Shown: positions 63,911 through 64,000 of the stretch, piece after piece | Layout of the letters: each line of letters opens with the position of its first letter | Position numbering within the stretch: position 1 is the stretch's first letter | Origin: Maribacter sp. BPC-D8 | GTDB taxonomy: Bacteria > Bacteroidota > Bacteroidia > Flavobacteriales > Flavobacteriaceae | DNA: 64,000 bases | Reading direction: 5' to 3' | Assembly: GCF_035207705.1 (NCBI RefSeq) | Contig: NZ_CP128187.1 | Location: 3,782,001 to 3,846,000, forward strand | Program-made: the position numbers and the translations under genes | Notes under the pieces: model-generated | Databases searched by the model: none | Told to the model about the DNA's origin: nothing | What the model saw: only the letters and a program-made list of their open reading frames with translations

Positions 63911-64000
63911 ATGCAAGATTTATTATCTAAAATAAGAGGTTGTACTGTTTGTAAGGCGCACTTGCCTTTAGAGCCACGACCCATTGTTGCAGGTACTACT
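63911..64000 (+). CDS. Second, tandem copy of the uracil-DNA glycosylase family gene, cut by the window end
   Basis: The first 30 residues (MQDLLSKIRGCTVCKAHLPL and on) differ from the preceding gene by two residues within the first 29, and about 20 bases before the ATG are also similar (TATACATCAAT). The remaining part lies outside the window. Confidence 0.85.
   Translation, partial: MQDLLSKIRGCTVCKAHLPLEPRPIVAGTT

Overview
The window looks like a chromosomal segment of a low-GC marine Flavobacteriaceae bacterium (Maribacter/Zobellia/Cellulophaga type). The genes have Bacteroidetes family variants, Shine-Dalgarno signals are weak, and promoters carry a TAnnTTTG -7 element, best seen before the DUF177-rpmF operon (TTG, 19-base spacer, TATCTTTG). 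No tRNA, rRNA, CRISPR array or prophage was seen, and no gene-free stretch exceeds 300 bases.

Layout. 1-1770: a sensor histidine kinase gene split by a complete IS3-family element with a 3-bp target duplication; the host reading frame can be reconstructed exactly. 1.8-4.6 kb: an SdiA-regulated-type propeller protein, a sugar-kinase-like phosphotransferase and a secreted helical-repeat protein. 4.5-21 kb: a compact nitrate assimilation island. On the minus strand it has nirB, nirD, a DUF4202 gene, a NarX-like histidine kinase with a PilJ-type sensor domain, and a precorrin-2 dehydrogenase. On the plus strand it has cobA, narK, an alginate-export-type porin, a NarL-like response regulator, an unknown gene, a nitrate reductase fused to its own flavin/[2Fe-2S] reductase, and an unusual protein joining two sulfite-reductase-like half domains to a rubredoxin. 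Nitrate would enter through the porin and NarK, be reduced to nitrite by the fused reductase and to ammonium by NirBD, with CobA and the dehydrogenase supplying siroheme. Five palindromes of the form TACGTAT-N2-ATACGTA sit in front of these transcription units in the 7-2-7 layout known for NarL, which suggests a nitrate two-component regulon.

21-33.7 kb: an HD domain fused to a Pycsar-type membrane effector, an aldehyde dehydrogenase with a small membrane protein, and a group of stress-type genes (YtxH, holin-like, Dps, DUF2652, topoisomerase IB, DUF2945, four-helix-bundle protein). There is also a SRAP-family protein that has lost all its recognisable catalytic residues, an AraC regulator, a small acidic lipoprotein, an AsmA-like protein and an ArsC/Spx-like protein. 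33.8-42.2 kb: cardiolipin synthase, a Zn protease, a GH3-type enzyme, a TSUP transporter, and a sodium:solute symporter paired with a NagX-like acyltransferase.

42.2-48 kb: riboflavin synthase, then the conserved pdxA, DUF177, rpmF, fabH, accB, accC series. 48-54 kb: polysaccharide deacetylase, FAD oxidoreductase, lipoproteins, a GreA/B-like protein, a decayed DUF1877 gene and a GntP permease. 54-64 kb: mainly housekeeping genes (arfB, ABC ATPase, prolyl oligopeptidase, asd, mscL, alr, tdk, rsmI), a HopJ-family gene, and a uracil-DNA glycosylase family gene followed by the start of a second, tandem copy cut by the window end.
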